A DNA stretch of 64,000 nucleotides from JAZGGS01 sp963714405 (lineage in GTDB: Bacteria; Bacteroidota; Ignavibacteria; Ignavibacteriales; Ignavibacteriaceae). The notes under the pieces are model-generated. The model had not been told where the DNA came from. It did not search any database and saw only the letters and a list, made by a program, of their open reading frames with translations. Each line of letters starts with the position of its first letter. Position 1 is the stretch's first letter. The DNA is taken from the NCBI GenBank assembly GCA_963714405.1, contig CAVQOH010000001.1, positions 744,001 to 808,000 of the forward strand, read 5' to 3'. This document shows positions 1 to 9,640 of the stretch, one piece after another. A program made the translations under genes and the position numbers.

Positions 1-3000
1 TTTGATTTTCGGACTGGAGTTTGCAATATGTGTAGCAATACTGTTCGCATAAAATCGGTTGAAGATCTGCTCACTGCACTCGTAAGGATATTCCATCATA
101 TATGGTAATGCCTGAATTGCATACCAAGCAGGATTCGCAGTGAACTCAAGTGTGAGATTATAATTCTGCAACGTTGATGAATTATTTTCCATCAATTTTT
201 TAAGAAGGAAAGTTTTTGTTTGATTTCCCATAACGGGCAATGGTAAAGTTTCTGTAACAAGCATTCTGTTTACCAAAATTGGAAGAGCATTTTCTTCACC
301 ATCAGAGTATTCCCCTGATTTTGCAATTACCCGGTATACGATAGCATCAACTTTGCCTAGAGGAACCTTTAGTCTCCAGCTTAAACCTTCACTTAGATCT
401 TTGTCAACGCTAAATGATTTTATGTTCTCATTATTCTCAAAGAGATTATCAATCGGCTTCATTGTAAATGCATCGAACAACTGCAAAGTTGCTGATCCAG
501 AAAGCGCACTATCCGAAAGGTTACTCACTTTTGCAGTAAAGTAAATCTCATCACCTTCTCTTAAAAACCTCGGTGGGTTCGGCACGATCATCAAATCTTT
601 TTGAGTTACGGTTTCCTGGTATATCATTCCGTGCTTTAAATCTTTTGTAAGAGCAAAACCCATAAATTTCCACCGTGTTAAAGCTTCGGGGACATTGAAT
701 GAAATTACTATTTCACCTTTTTCATTTGTTCTTAATTCAGGATAGAAAAATGCGGTTTCATTTAAATTTTTCCTGATCGGAACATCTTCAAATGAAGTCT
801 GTGAAATTTGATCTTCATCTCCGTTTAAAACACCACCACTTTGTAGAGAAGTTTTACTATCAACACCTCTAATAGGTAATCTTGATATTTCCTCGCCCTC
901 AGACTTGAAACCTCCAGGTTCAACATTTACGTCATCGAGAGCCATTTCGGTAACTGCCTCCATTCTTCCACCTTTATAAAGTAACCCATCGCTATACATA
1001 CTATAACCATACCCATAAAAATAAAAGCCAAAGTTGTTGATGTATGGATAATAGAAATATTGCCGGGAGACGTAAGTGTTCCATCCTTCATCATAAACAT
1101 TCGAGCTGACGATTTGGAATGCATTATCGGTTGTCCAGTTCAATCGTGAATAGTAGTAGGAATGAATATTAAATCCCCAGTAGTTTGCTGCAAATGCATC
1201 GAGCGAGGCATCATACATTGAAGCAAGAAGTTCTGCTGCAATTGCATCGCCGTTTGGACCGGTAATTTTAAGTTTCCATTCTTCTTTTGAACCGGGAAGA
1301 ATTTTATTTCTAAAAGTTTCAAATGAAATGTTTAATGCTTTATTGCTCCACGGAACAGAAATAACCTGTGTTAAAATGTGGCTTTCATTATTTACTATAA
1401 AAGAAACATGAACAACTATGTTGCCGCGGTAATCTTCTTTTATCGGTATATCAATCTGCTTTTGCTCATCATCCAGCGTTATCCATTCTTTCTTTATTAT
1501 TTTCGCATCGTATTCAATTTCATAAAGTGCTTTTACATCTTCTTCTGCAGAACCGATGTAGAGTTTTGCTGTCTCACCCGGTTCATAAGCTGTTTTTATT
1601 TAGATAAATCCAACTTGCTTCATTTAAAGGCGTTTTATCTGCTTCAGGATTGAAGAGAGTAAAATATCTTACAAGTTCAACAGGGGTTCCGTTTTTATCT
1701 TTTGTCTTTAAAGTCAAAACATATTTCCCAGCTTCCCAATCATTTTGTTCATCGAAGTCTATATATGAAGTATCTGTTGTTTTAAAGCTTGTTTCAAATA
1801 CTCTCTTTTCTTTTTCCCAGTTGAAAAATTCATTTTCATCATTGTAAATATCGTGATCGAAAGTTTTCGTAATAATCTTCTTTCGTTAAAAGAAACTCAT
1901 CTGGTTTTCCCCATAGCCTGTTTCTGAAAATTCTATCTGGATTTTTAAGTTTGTGAATTTCAATTTCAACTTTAGCTTTTTCAAACTGCCCATTAAGATT
2001 TGTAGTTGAAACATTGTATTTAGCTTCAACCAAATTGTTAACAATTTCAGGAAGATTCACATTTGCAACAAGCGCGACATAACCAGCACGCACAGAAGTC
2101 TGAGCTGAATGAGTTTCACCTGTTACATCAACTACATCGGCATAAACAGTGTAAGTAAAAACAGGTTTTGTTTCTTTCGGCAAGGAAAGATCTGGAATTA
2201 AATCAAAATCAATTTTAAACTTTCCATTTTTATCAGTTCGGGTTGTGCCGTTTGTAATTTCCATTTCAGCTGCTTCTTCCCCAGTACCAGTCTGTAATAA
2301 TCCCCGCCACCTGTAATCGTAATAAGGGAAGTAAGCTGTTCGCACAACACGATATTTTACATCAACATCATTTAAGTTTACACCGGAATAAGTTTTTGCA
2401 AATCCCTCTGTTGTAACTTTATCATTTAAGGAATAGCTGCCTTTAACCTGATCGAACTTTACTTCAAACTTCGGGCGTTTATATTCTTCAACACGAAAAT
2501 ACTGTGAGCCATTTTCGTTTGCTATGTAATACTGTCCGCCTATTTTCCCGTAAGGAATTGTAAATTCTCCGTTGAATGTTCCATATTCATTTGTTGTAAA
2601 GTTGCATCGGTTATTTTTTGGCTGTTTGCATCATAAAAAGTTACGTTGTTTTTTTATCTGTTACTATATCATGATCTTTTTTGCCGTCGGTGTTTATCAT
2701 TAATCCTTTGAAGTAAACAATTTGACCCGGTCTGTAAATTGCTCTATCGAGATAGAAAAATGTTGTGGTTCTTTTTATTACAGGATCGTTGTTGTAGTAA
2801 TATGAATAATAATTATTCGATTCGAACCTGTCTTCACCATTTATAAAAACAACTTTGTAGTTATTGTACTCGTTCGGTTGCTTTTCAAATTCGAAACCGC
2901 CTTCGCTGTTTGTTTTTCCACTGCTCAGTTTGAAAAATTTATAAGCTCTGTCATCGGGAACATATTTTTGTCCGTAAACTTCAAAATCAATTTTTACAAG

Positions 3001-4597
3001 AGGATGACCTGTTTCTCTCTGCAATGCATAAAATTGTGTTATGTTTTTATTTAAATCTCTTCGCAGGTAGCTTATGTTAGAAACCCACATTTTAGAATAT
3101 GCAACTGCATTTTTTACGATAAGTGAAATTTTTATCAGTTGCTGCGAGCACAAGATATCTTCCAAAAGACAGAGAAGGCATTTTAATTTCAACACTGTGA
3201 TTTTGATAATCTTTATCATCCGGAAGATCAATTGCCCACTCTTTAACGGGATTTTGTGAAGCATAAAATTCAACAAGTTCCTGAATATTTTTTCCTATTT
3301 CTTTTCTATCAAGATTATCGCTCCATTTTATAATTCTGATGAAAATCCGATCAACATTTTTAAATGAAACTAAACTTCGGAAAGGTTTTTCAGCAATGTT
3401 TCCGTATTCAGTTTGAAAGCGTAAACTTTTTTGCAGAATTGAATTCCTTAGCCATCTGCACTCCTGTGCACCGAATGTATCTGGATATTTTTCAATAGTT
3501 GAATTACAAATCTCAAGTGCTTTTTTAAAATCCCATTTATAATCATCGGAAACATCCGCGTTGTATTTTGCGCCTTCGCTGTAATAGTAGTTTGCTATGT
3601 TAAAAGAAATGAGAGATGAATAAGGAACAGCGCTGAATTTTTCTTCAAGCTTGATTAAAGCATTTAAATACAACTCATCTTTTTCAGTGTGAACACTATT
3701 ATTACGAACAAAATTTAATCTTGCAAGATCAACATCAATCAATGCATCTTTTTCATCATCATTTAAATGGAATTCAATTAAATCCTGGTAAAGCTGAATT
3801 GCATAAAAATTAAGTGATAGTGAATCATTTGTTTGATATTCTATATCAACAAAATCTTCAGGTGAAGAAAAATCATCTTTACTGTTAAGTTCAAATTTAT
3901 AAACAGGATCGGTAACAGATGCTTCATCATTAATGTAAAATGAAAGAGCTGAGTGTGCCAGTAAATCAAATAAAGTAGGACGCAGGTATGCTTGCTGTGA
4001 ATCACTGTAGTAAAGTATATCTTTAAAATCCTGTATTGATATTCGTTTTAGTTGATCTCTGTTTATCAAAGAAGCATGAAAATGTTTTACAATTTCCCGA
4101 TTCAAACGCGAAAGATCCCACGTTTGAAAATCTTCATTCTCAAAATTCACAGTTTCGGTTCTCTGCTGGAATCTCCATCTATTATTTTGATAATATTGCC
4201 AATAAATATTTGCCAGAATTGATTCGAGAATTGCATTCGCAGGAAATGATGCCGAATCAATTTCAGCTTTTACATCGTTAACAATTTTTACGTGGCTGTC
4301 CTCTTCAATGTAGTTACCGTATTTCAGTTTATAAAAAACTGATTTTATGAATTGCGACTGGTTACCATCTTTTTTTGCAGCAATGTAAATTTCTTCAACG
4401 ACTTCTAAAGCAGAACGGGTCAATCCTTTCTGCTCAAGCGAATCAACTTTTTTCCATGCAGCTTTGTAATCATTATTAAAGTGATATTTAATCATATTAG
4501 TATGATCGATTAATTTAATTTCTGAGAATAATCCTGTAATTGAAAATAAAAATAGAACTATAGGAACAACTGTTAAAAATGTATTTCTGATTTTCAT
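1..4597 (-). CDS. Alpha-2-macroglobulin family protein, 3' end outside window, multiple frameshifts
   Basis: Large envelope or secreted protein of the bacterial alpha-2-macroglobulin family, which traps proteases through a thioester. It starts at 4597 with a hydrophobic N-terminal segment (residues 8-25) and a helical, mostly non-conserved first 450 residues. An MG2-type segment follows near 2700-2770, with the typical DRAIYRPGQIVYFKG stretch. The thioester tetrapeptide CSEQ lies at 67-78 within an EYPYECSEQ context, followed by the family-typical NRFYANS. The reading frame breaks at about 3110, 2650, 2600, 1850 and 1600, and further upstream pieces are also fragmented; several breaks are in poly-T runs. 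Homology continues smoothly across each break, so sequencing error is more likely than a pseudogene. The 3' end lies outside the window. Confidence 0.85.
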
Positions 4598-4857
4598 GCC
4601 ATTTACCCTTTATAATTTTTTCACTAAAAATCTAAAGCATCAATCCAAAAATTATATGTAGTTGTACTCAAAATAACCAAATTGGTTCCTGAAAATTTTT
4701 TATTTTATCATATAAAAGATAACTGATTATTAACAATTTAGAGTATTACATTAAATATATTTGTATATGGCTTATTAAATAACTCTAATAATGACCCATA
4801 TCTTTCAATGATTGTGATGTGTTATATCTCTCAGAAAATAAAAAATAGAACTTCTAT

Positions 4858-5970
4858 ATGACAATTCTTCAAACTTGCGGTTCCTATAACTGGGGTGGTT
4901 TAGAAATGCAAACTGTTAATATATCAGAAAAATTATCGAAAAGAGGTCATGATGTTGCACTTCTCTGTCCGAAGAAATCAATTTTAGAAGAAAAAGCTAA
5001 CAATTTAGGATTAGATGTAAAACCATTATTCTGGAAAAACTATAACTTAGCAAACTTAATTTACGATACGCAAAAATTATTAAAAGTTAAAAAGTATGAT
5101 GTTATTCATCTGCAAAGTGCACACGATCTATGGAATATAGTTCCAGCTATAAAACTTGCAGGTTATAAGCCAAGATTTATTTTAACAAAAAGATTAGCCT
5201 GTTCCATTAACAAAAAGGATTTACATCACCGCTTAGTTTATAAACATTTAGATGTAGTTGTTAGCATTTCAAATTTTATTAAAAAAAATGTGATTGATAC
5301 CTGCCCCGTTGATCCAAAAAAAGTCTATACACTTTGGAATGCTATTGATACACAGAAATACAATCCGGATTTATATTCTAAGAATGAAATTCGTAGAAGT
5401 CTGGGAATGGATGAAAATACATCAGTTATTGGTTTAGTTGGCAGGATTGCTAAAATGAAAGGACATAAAGAATTTATATATGCAGCAAAAAAGATTTTAG
5501 ATGAAACAGATTTAAAGGTACATTTTATAATTGTTGGTGATGCAGGAAATGAAGAAAATGGTTATAGCAATGAAGTCTATAAACTTGTTGAAGAGCTTGA
5601 GCTTCAATCACATATAACATTTACAGGATGGATGGATAATATTCCAAGGATTATGGCTGCAATAGATATAATTGCATTTCCATCGCATAAAGAATCCTTT
5701 GGGAATATTTTATTGGAAGCAATGGCAATGAAAGTTCCTGTTGTTGCCAGTAACAGCGGTGCAGTTCCTGAAATAATTTTAGATGGAAAAACCGGTTTGC
5801 TTGTACCTCCAAAAAATGCCGATATGCTTGCTAAGAAACTAATGGAATTGCTGCAAAATAAATCACTACGAGTTAAGTTGGGAATCGAAGGAAGAAAAAG
5901 AATTGAACAACATTTTTTAATCAATTCATATATTGATGAATTAGAAAATTATTACATCAGCAAAAAATAA
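4858..5970 (+). CDS. Glycosyltransferase family 4 (GT-B fold)
   Basis: A 370-residue retaining GT4 glycosyltransferase, probably moving a sugar from a nucleotide donor onto a lipid or polysaccharide acceptor at the cytoplasmic face. The N-terminal acceptor domain begins with a Gly-rich segment (CGSYNWGGLEMQ). The C-terminal donor domain has GRIAKMKGHKEF (about residue 195) and the E-x7-E signature in KESFGNILLEAMA (about residue 277), followed by a VVASNSGAVPEI segment, all typical of GT4. The ATG at 4858 lacks a strong ribosome binding site, but the protein starts where family members start. It stands alone, divergent from the macroglobulin gene; the 260-bp gap between them is AT-rich. Substrate unknown. 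Confidence 0.85.
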   Translation: MTILQTCGSYNWGGLEMQTVNISEKLSKRGHDVALLCPKKSILEEKANNLGLDVKPLFWKNYNLANLIYDTQKLLKVKKYDVIHLQSAHDLWNIVPAIKLAGYKPRFILTKRLACSINKKDLHHRLVYKHLDVVVSISNFIKKNVIDTCPVDPKKVYTLWNAIDTQKYNPDLYSKNEIRRSLGMDENTSVIGLVGRIAKMKGHKEFIYAAKKILDETDLKVHFIIVGDAGNEENGYSNEVYKLVEELELQSHITFTGWMDNIPRIMAAIDIIAFPSHKESFGNILLEAMAMKVPVVASNSGAVPEIILDGKTGLLVPPKNADMLAKKLMELLQNKSLRVKLGIEGRKRIEQHFLINSYIDELENYYISKK

Positions 5971-6039
5971 ATTTGAGAAAATGATTTTAATTTATTACGT
6001 TAACTTGTTTTTTAACTTTTTTCACATAAAATTTAGATT

Positions 6040-6423
6040 ATGAGTGTAGTAAGAAAAATACTGGGACCGAAATCTAAATATGATAAATCTTTACCTTATA
6101 CATATATGGCTAAGGTACCTGTAATTGAAGGTGATGATGACCTGGCTCAATACTACTTTGCTGATACAATTTGCGGATTGGTGGAGTATTTAGATGAATA
6201 TAAAATTACTCCAGAAGAAGTTGAACTTTATGGGTGCTATCAGAAAAAAGAGATACCGCTTGACATTGCTCCGTTATTAACTGAAGATGGTAAATGGATG
6301 CAGAGACCTGAACTTTGCCATAAGCTTGAAGACTATTACAATAAAACAATGGATGAACGATATAAAGGGCACGAAGAACACAGTGATTGTTCATTTGATG
6401 ACAGAACTCGTGAAGCTTATTAA
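6040..6423 (+). CDS. Conserved-looking small soluble protein, function unknown
   Basis: A 127-residue acidic, soluble protein with no signal peptide or membrane segment. I do not recognise the family. Visible features: an aspartate-rich stretch (EGDDDLAQYYFADTIC), three cysteines (in DTICGL, YGCYQKK and PELCHK) and a fourth near the C terminus in a His/Cys/Asp-rich tail (HEEHSDCSFDD), which could bind metal. It follows the GT4 gene by 69 bp on the same strand and may be cotranscribed with it. Coding is supported by uninterrupted frame, composition like the neighbours and an ATG start; the opposite-strand frame is clearly the shadow. Confidence 0.6.
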   Translation: MSVVRKILGPKSKYDKSLPYTYMAKVPVIEGDDDLAQYYFADTICGLVEYLDEYKITPEEVELYGCYQKKEIPLDIAPLLTEDGKWMQRPELCHKLEDYYNKTMDERYKGHEEHSDCSFDDRTREAY

Positions 6424-6584
6424 TTTTTTTTCCATTTAGACTTTATTTTTGTTCGATTTATATCATTTTTAACATTTATTTGTGTTTTAACATATACTTT
6501 TTTAGTTTTCACTAGAATTTTCTTCAGCCAATAATTTTCCCAAATTCAATTTATTAATTTATTCATTTATAAGGAGGCATTTTG

Positions 6585-7364
6585 ATGCTTAAACTAAAAT
6601 TCATTTTAATCTTGATGACTGGATTATTTACTACCAGTTCATTTACCGTCCTTGCACAGGAAGAACCGAAGGATCAGCTCTACTGGGTTCGTGAAGAGGT
6701 TGTAAAAGTAGAAATGTGGCAGCAGTACGAAGAAACATCAAAACAATGGGTAGAATTGATGACTGGCGCAGGACTTGATCTGCCCTATATGCGTGCATCA
6801 CAAAGAGACGATGGACATTACTACTATCTTTTCCCTCTCTCAAGCTATGGAGATATAGATAACTTCGGACAGATATTTGGCTCTGCGATTGATAAAATTG
6901 GCAGAGATAAGTGGAAAGAATTCATGAAAGAAAATGAATCCAGCATGGAATACCACAAAGATTTTATCGCTAAATGGTCTGCAAAATATTCCTATGTACC
7001 TAAAGAACCGAGAATAAAACCTGAAGAAGCAGGATTTCTTCATTGGATTTTCTTTACTTATAAAATTGAGAATACAAAAGAGGTTTTAGATATACTTGCC
7101 GAGTGGAAAGCACTCTACGAGAAGAATAATATTCCTGATGGCTGGAGCACCTGGACGATTGAACTTGGTGAGCAAAATAATATGCTAGCAATTACGGAAT
7201 CATATAAAGATGGTGCAAGCTTTTTTGCCGCTATGGAAGAAAACAGTAAAAAATTGAAAGTTGAAGAAGAAAAACTTTGGCAAAAATTATCCGTCCATGT
7301 TTTGACAATGGAGCAAAAATATGGCAGCCCAAGACCTGATTTAGGTTTTGTGAACGAGAAGTAA
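6585..7364 (+). CDS. Secreted protein of unknown function
   Basis: A 259-residue exported protein. The ATG at 6585 is chosen over an in-frame TTG one codon earlier because AAGGAGG at 6571-6577 is well placed for it. Residues 1-24 form a signal peptide ending near VLAQ. The mature part is rich in Trp, Tyr and Glu and contains two similar halves (WQQYEETSKQW and WKALYEKNNIPDGW), suggesting a duplicated dimeric alpha/beta-barrel (NIPSNAP-like) fold; this fold is inference only. It is a single-gene unit ending at the bidirectional terminator shared with the convergent transketolase gene. Confidence 0.65.
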   Translation: MLKLKFILILMTGLFTTSSFTVLAQEEPKDQLYWVREEVVKVEMWQQYEETSKQWVELMTGAGLDLPYMRASQRDDGHYYYLFPLSSYGDIDNFGQIFGSAIDKIGRDKWKEFMKENESSMEYHKDFIAKWSAKYSYVPKEPRIKPEEAGFLHWIFFTYKIENTKEVLDILAEWKALYEKNNIPDGWSTWTIELGEQNNMLAITESYKDGASFFAAMEENSKKLKVEEEKLWQKLSVHVLTMEQKYGSPRPDLGFVNEK

Positions 7365-7373
7365 TTGATTTAT

Positions 7374-7408
7374 TCAAAAAGCCCTCTTCATGAGGGCTTT
7401 TTATTTTA
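7374..7408. terminator. Bidirectional rho-independent terminator
   Basis: Stem GCCCTC / GAGGGC (7381-7386 with 7392-7397) around a 5-nt loop, flanked by an A-run on the left and a T-run on the right. It can therefore terminate both the + strand secreted-protein gene ending at 7364 and the - strand transketolase gene ending at 7406. Confidence 0.85.
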
Positions 7409-9376
7409 TTGTGGTGCATCTTCAGTGTACTTTTGTGCAATCTTTTCTTTTTCTTTAATATTTTCAATTCCCGAAATTCTTTGCGCTAAAGATTTTCCAT
7501 CCAGTTTATGAAATTCCAGAACTTCTAAAGGAGTTCCGCACTCTGGGTATTCTTTTAATCCTAGATTATTAAATTCTTTTCCAGCGATCTCACCTATTTC
7601 CGTTAATGTGTTCAACAATCTATCTCCTAATCCGCCAATTGCTGAGTGATCTTCTAAAACAAATATTTTCTTTTGATGTTGCACTATTCTTTTCAACCAT
7701 TTATTATCAATTTTATTAAGCCAGGGCATATTAATCACTTTCAAACCAAAACCTATTTTCTTTAAATAATCCGAAGCAACTAAAGCTTCGTGAAGCATTA
7801 CGGGTCCGTAGCTAAATAAGATTGTATCGTTTCCTTCTGTTAATTCTACACCAACTCCGACTTTAAATTGATAATCTTCAGGGAGCTCAATCTTCTCAGG
7901 TGAAGGACCAATTACCAATCTTAAAACACAATTTTCTTCCGCTTCATTTACGCAGTACTCTGTTGCCCATTTAGTTTCTTCTGCATTGCAGGGTTGAATA
8001 ATTGTTACATTCGGCAATGCACCGAAAAGTGAAATATCTCGCACACTCTGATGCGATTTTCCAGGACCAGCAGGAATCATTCCTGAAAAGTGGCAGGTGT
8101 AGATTACTTTTGTCTTCTCTCCTGCATTATTGTAAATCTGTTCGTTAGCACGTGCAGCAAGAAAGCTTGCAAATGTGTTTACAACAGGTACTAATCCCAT
8201 TCTTGCTAATCCTCCAGCCATCGAGACCATATCCTGCTCAGCAATTCCATTTTCTATAAACCTATCGGGATACATTTTTTCAAACTTGCGCAGTTTGCAA
8301 TCAGCTGACAGATCCCCATCGAGAACAACAAGTTTATTATTAGTTTTTGCTATTTCGCAGAGTGTATCGCCGTAGGCTTCAGTAACAAATTCCTTTTCAA
8401 GCTTTGTTATCGCTTTTCCTTCAGCTTTGTTTTGCGGAATTTCTATATTTCCTATTCCAAGTTTTTCGGAAAGGCTATTAATTGTATCACTTAATTCCGC
8501 TAATCCTTTTTCATAACTTTCATCATCGGGCGCACCGCTGTGCCATTTGTAAAGAGTTTTACCTGCAAAAGTCTCCATTTCGGGTTTTTCCATAAATGAT
8601 ACTCCCCTACCCTTTATAGTATCCGCGATAATCATTTTAGGTTTATCTGTGACTTTTTTCAAATCGAAAAAAGTTTTTTTCAAAACATTGTAATCGTGTC
8701 CATCAATTCTTACAACGTGCCAGCCAAAAGATTTAACTTTTTCAACCACATCTTCAATATTATTTACATCAGCAACAAGCATATCGGTTTGATATTTATT
8801 ATGATCCATAATTACAGTTAAATTTTTTACTTTCTGGTGCGCCGTTGCCTGGAGTGATTCATAAATTTGTCCTTCCTGGAATTCACCATCACCGGTTAAG
8901 ACATACACGTGTCCTTTTTTCTTTTGATAATTTTTTGCCCAGGCCATTCCCTTCCCCTTTGAAATTCCCATTCCGAGTGAGCCTGTGCTTGCTTCAATTC
9001 CAGATTGTCTAACTTCGGGATGACCATCCAATCCATGCAATCTTCTTAGCATTAAAAGTTTTTTTTCGGGAATGATTCCTAACGCATAAAAAAGTGAATA
9101 CAAGCCGGGGACATCATGCCCTTTTGAGGAAAAGTATATATCGCGATCTGGTGAATCTAAACCTACTTCAAAAATATTTAACATATTTAAATAGAGATAT
9201 GTGGTAATATCCATCGCACTTAGTGATGAACCAAGATGACCTGAACCTGCTTTTTTAACCGCAATCAGCGTGTTGTATCTGCACATATCAGCAAACAATT
9301 CCATTTTAATTGCCCAGTCGCCATCATAGGATTTTACTTTATCAAATTCTGATTTATTAATAAGATTGAAGGACAT
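7406..9376 (-). CDS. tkt: Transketolase
   Basis: A 656-residue single-chain transketolase, a thiamine-diphosphate enzyme that moves two-carbon ketol units between sugar phosphates in the non-oxidative pentose phosphate pathway. The N-terminal cofactor-binding domain has AGSGHLGSSLSAMDI (about residue 42) and the ThDP/Mg motif GDGEFQEGQ (about residue 161). The middle pyrimidine-binding domain carries FIENGIAEQDM and the C-terminal domain follows. The ATG at 9376 has GGAGCAAT just upstream. Sequence style (HLGSSLSAMDI, GDGEFQEGQ) is closer to the group seen as split subunits in archaea and some bacteria than to E. coli TktA, but here both halves are fused. Convergent with 6585-7364 and sharing its terminator. 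Confidence 0.93.
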   Translation of the reverse strand: MSFNLINKSEFDKVKSYDGDWAIKMELFADMCRYNTLIAVKKAGSGHLGSSLSAMDITTYLYLNMLNIFEVGLDSPDRDIYFSSKGHDVPGLYSLFYALGIIPEKKLLMLRRLHGLDGHPEVRQSGIEASTGSLGMGISKGKGMAWAKNYQKKKGHVYVLTGDGEFQEGQIYESLQATAHQKVKNLTVIMDHNKYQTDMLVADVNNIEDVVEKVKSFGWHVVRIDGHDYNVLKKTFFDLKKVTDKPKMIIADTIKGRGVSFMEKPEMETFAGKTLYKWHSGAPDDESYEKGLAELSDTINSLSEKLGIGNIEIPQNKAEGKAITKLEKEFVTEAYGDTLCEIAKTNNKLVVLDGDLSADCKLRKFEKMYPDRFIENGIAEQDMVSMAGGLARMGLVPVVNTFASFLAARANEQIYNNAGEKTKVIYTCHFSGMIPAGPGKSHQSVRDISLFGALPNVTIIQPCNAEETKWATEYCVNEAEENCVLRLVIGPSPEKIELPEDYQFKVGVGVELTEGNDTILFSYGPVMLHEALVASDYLKKIGFGLKVINMPWLNKIDNKWLKRIVQHQKKIFVLEDHSAIGGLGDRLLNTLTEIGEIAGKEFNNLGLKEYPECGTPLEVLEFHKLDGKSLAQRISGIENIKEKEKIAQKYTEDAPQ

Positions 9377-9640
9377 TTATTGCTCCAAATAATTACTTTT
9401 TCATTTAAGGAATAGAATATCGAAAAGGAAAAATAATACATTCTTTACAAAAATTTTACAATTTCCTTTAATCTGCACTACAAATTTCAAAATTTAACTA
9501 TTAGCAACTCTTGCTCAATGCAAAATAATTAAATATATTGAATTTTCTTCTAAATCAATCTTATGAAATCCAAAAAACAAAATCTTGGAATTTTAAATAA
9601 GATTAAAAATTTTAATAAACATAAACCAAGGGATTACTGT

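Noticed and set aside
1..4597. Alpha-2-macroglobulin gene as a true pseudogene
   Set aside because: Breaks fall often in T-runs and homology continues across each one; essential genes at the other end of the window show the same error type.
5604..5924. 106-codon - strand frame inside the glycosyltransferase gene
   Set aside because: Lies entirely inside a well-supported GT4 coding region; composition is that of a shadow frame.
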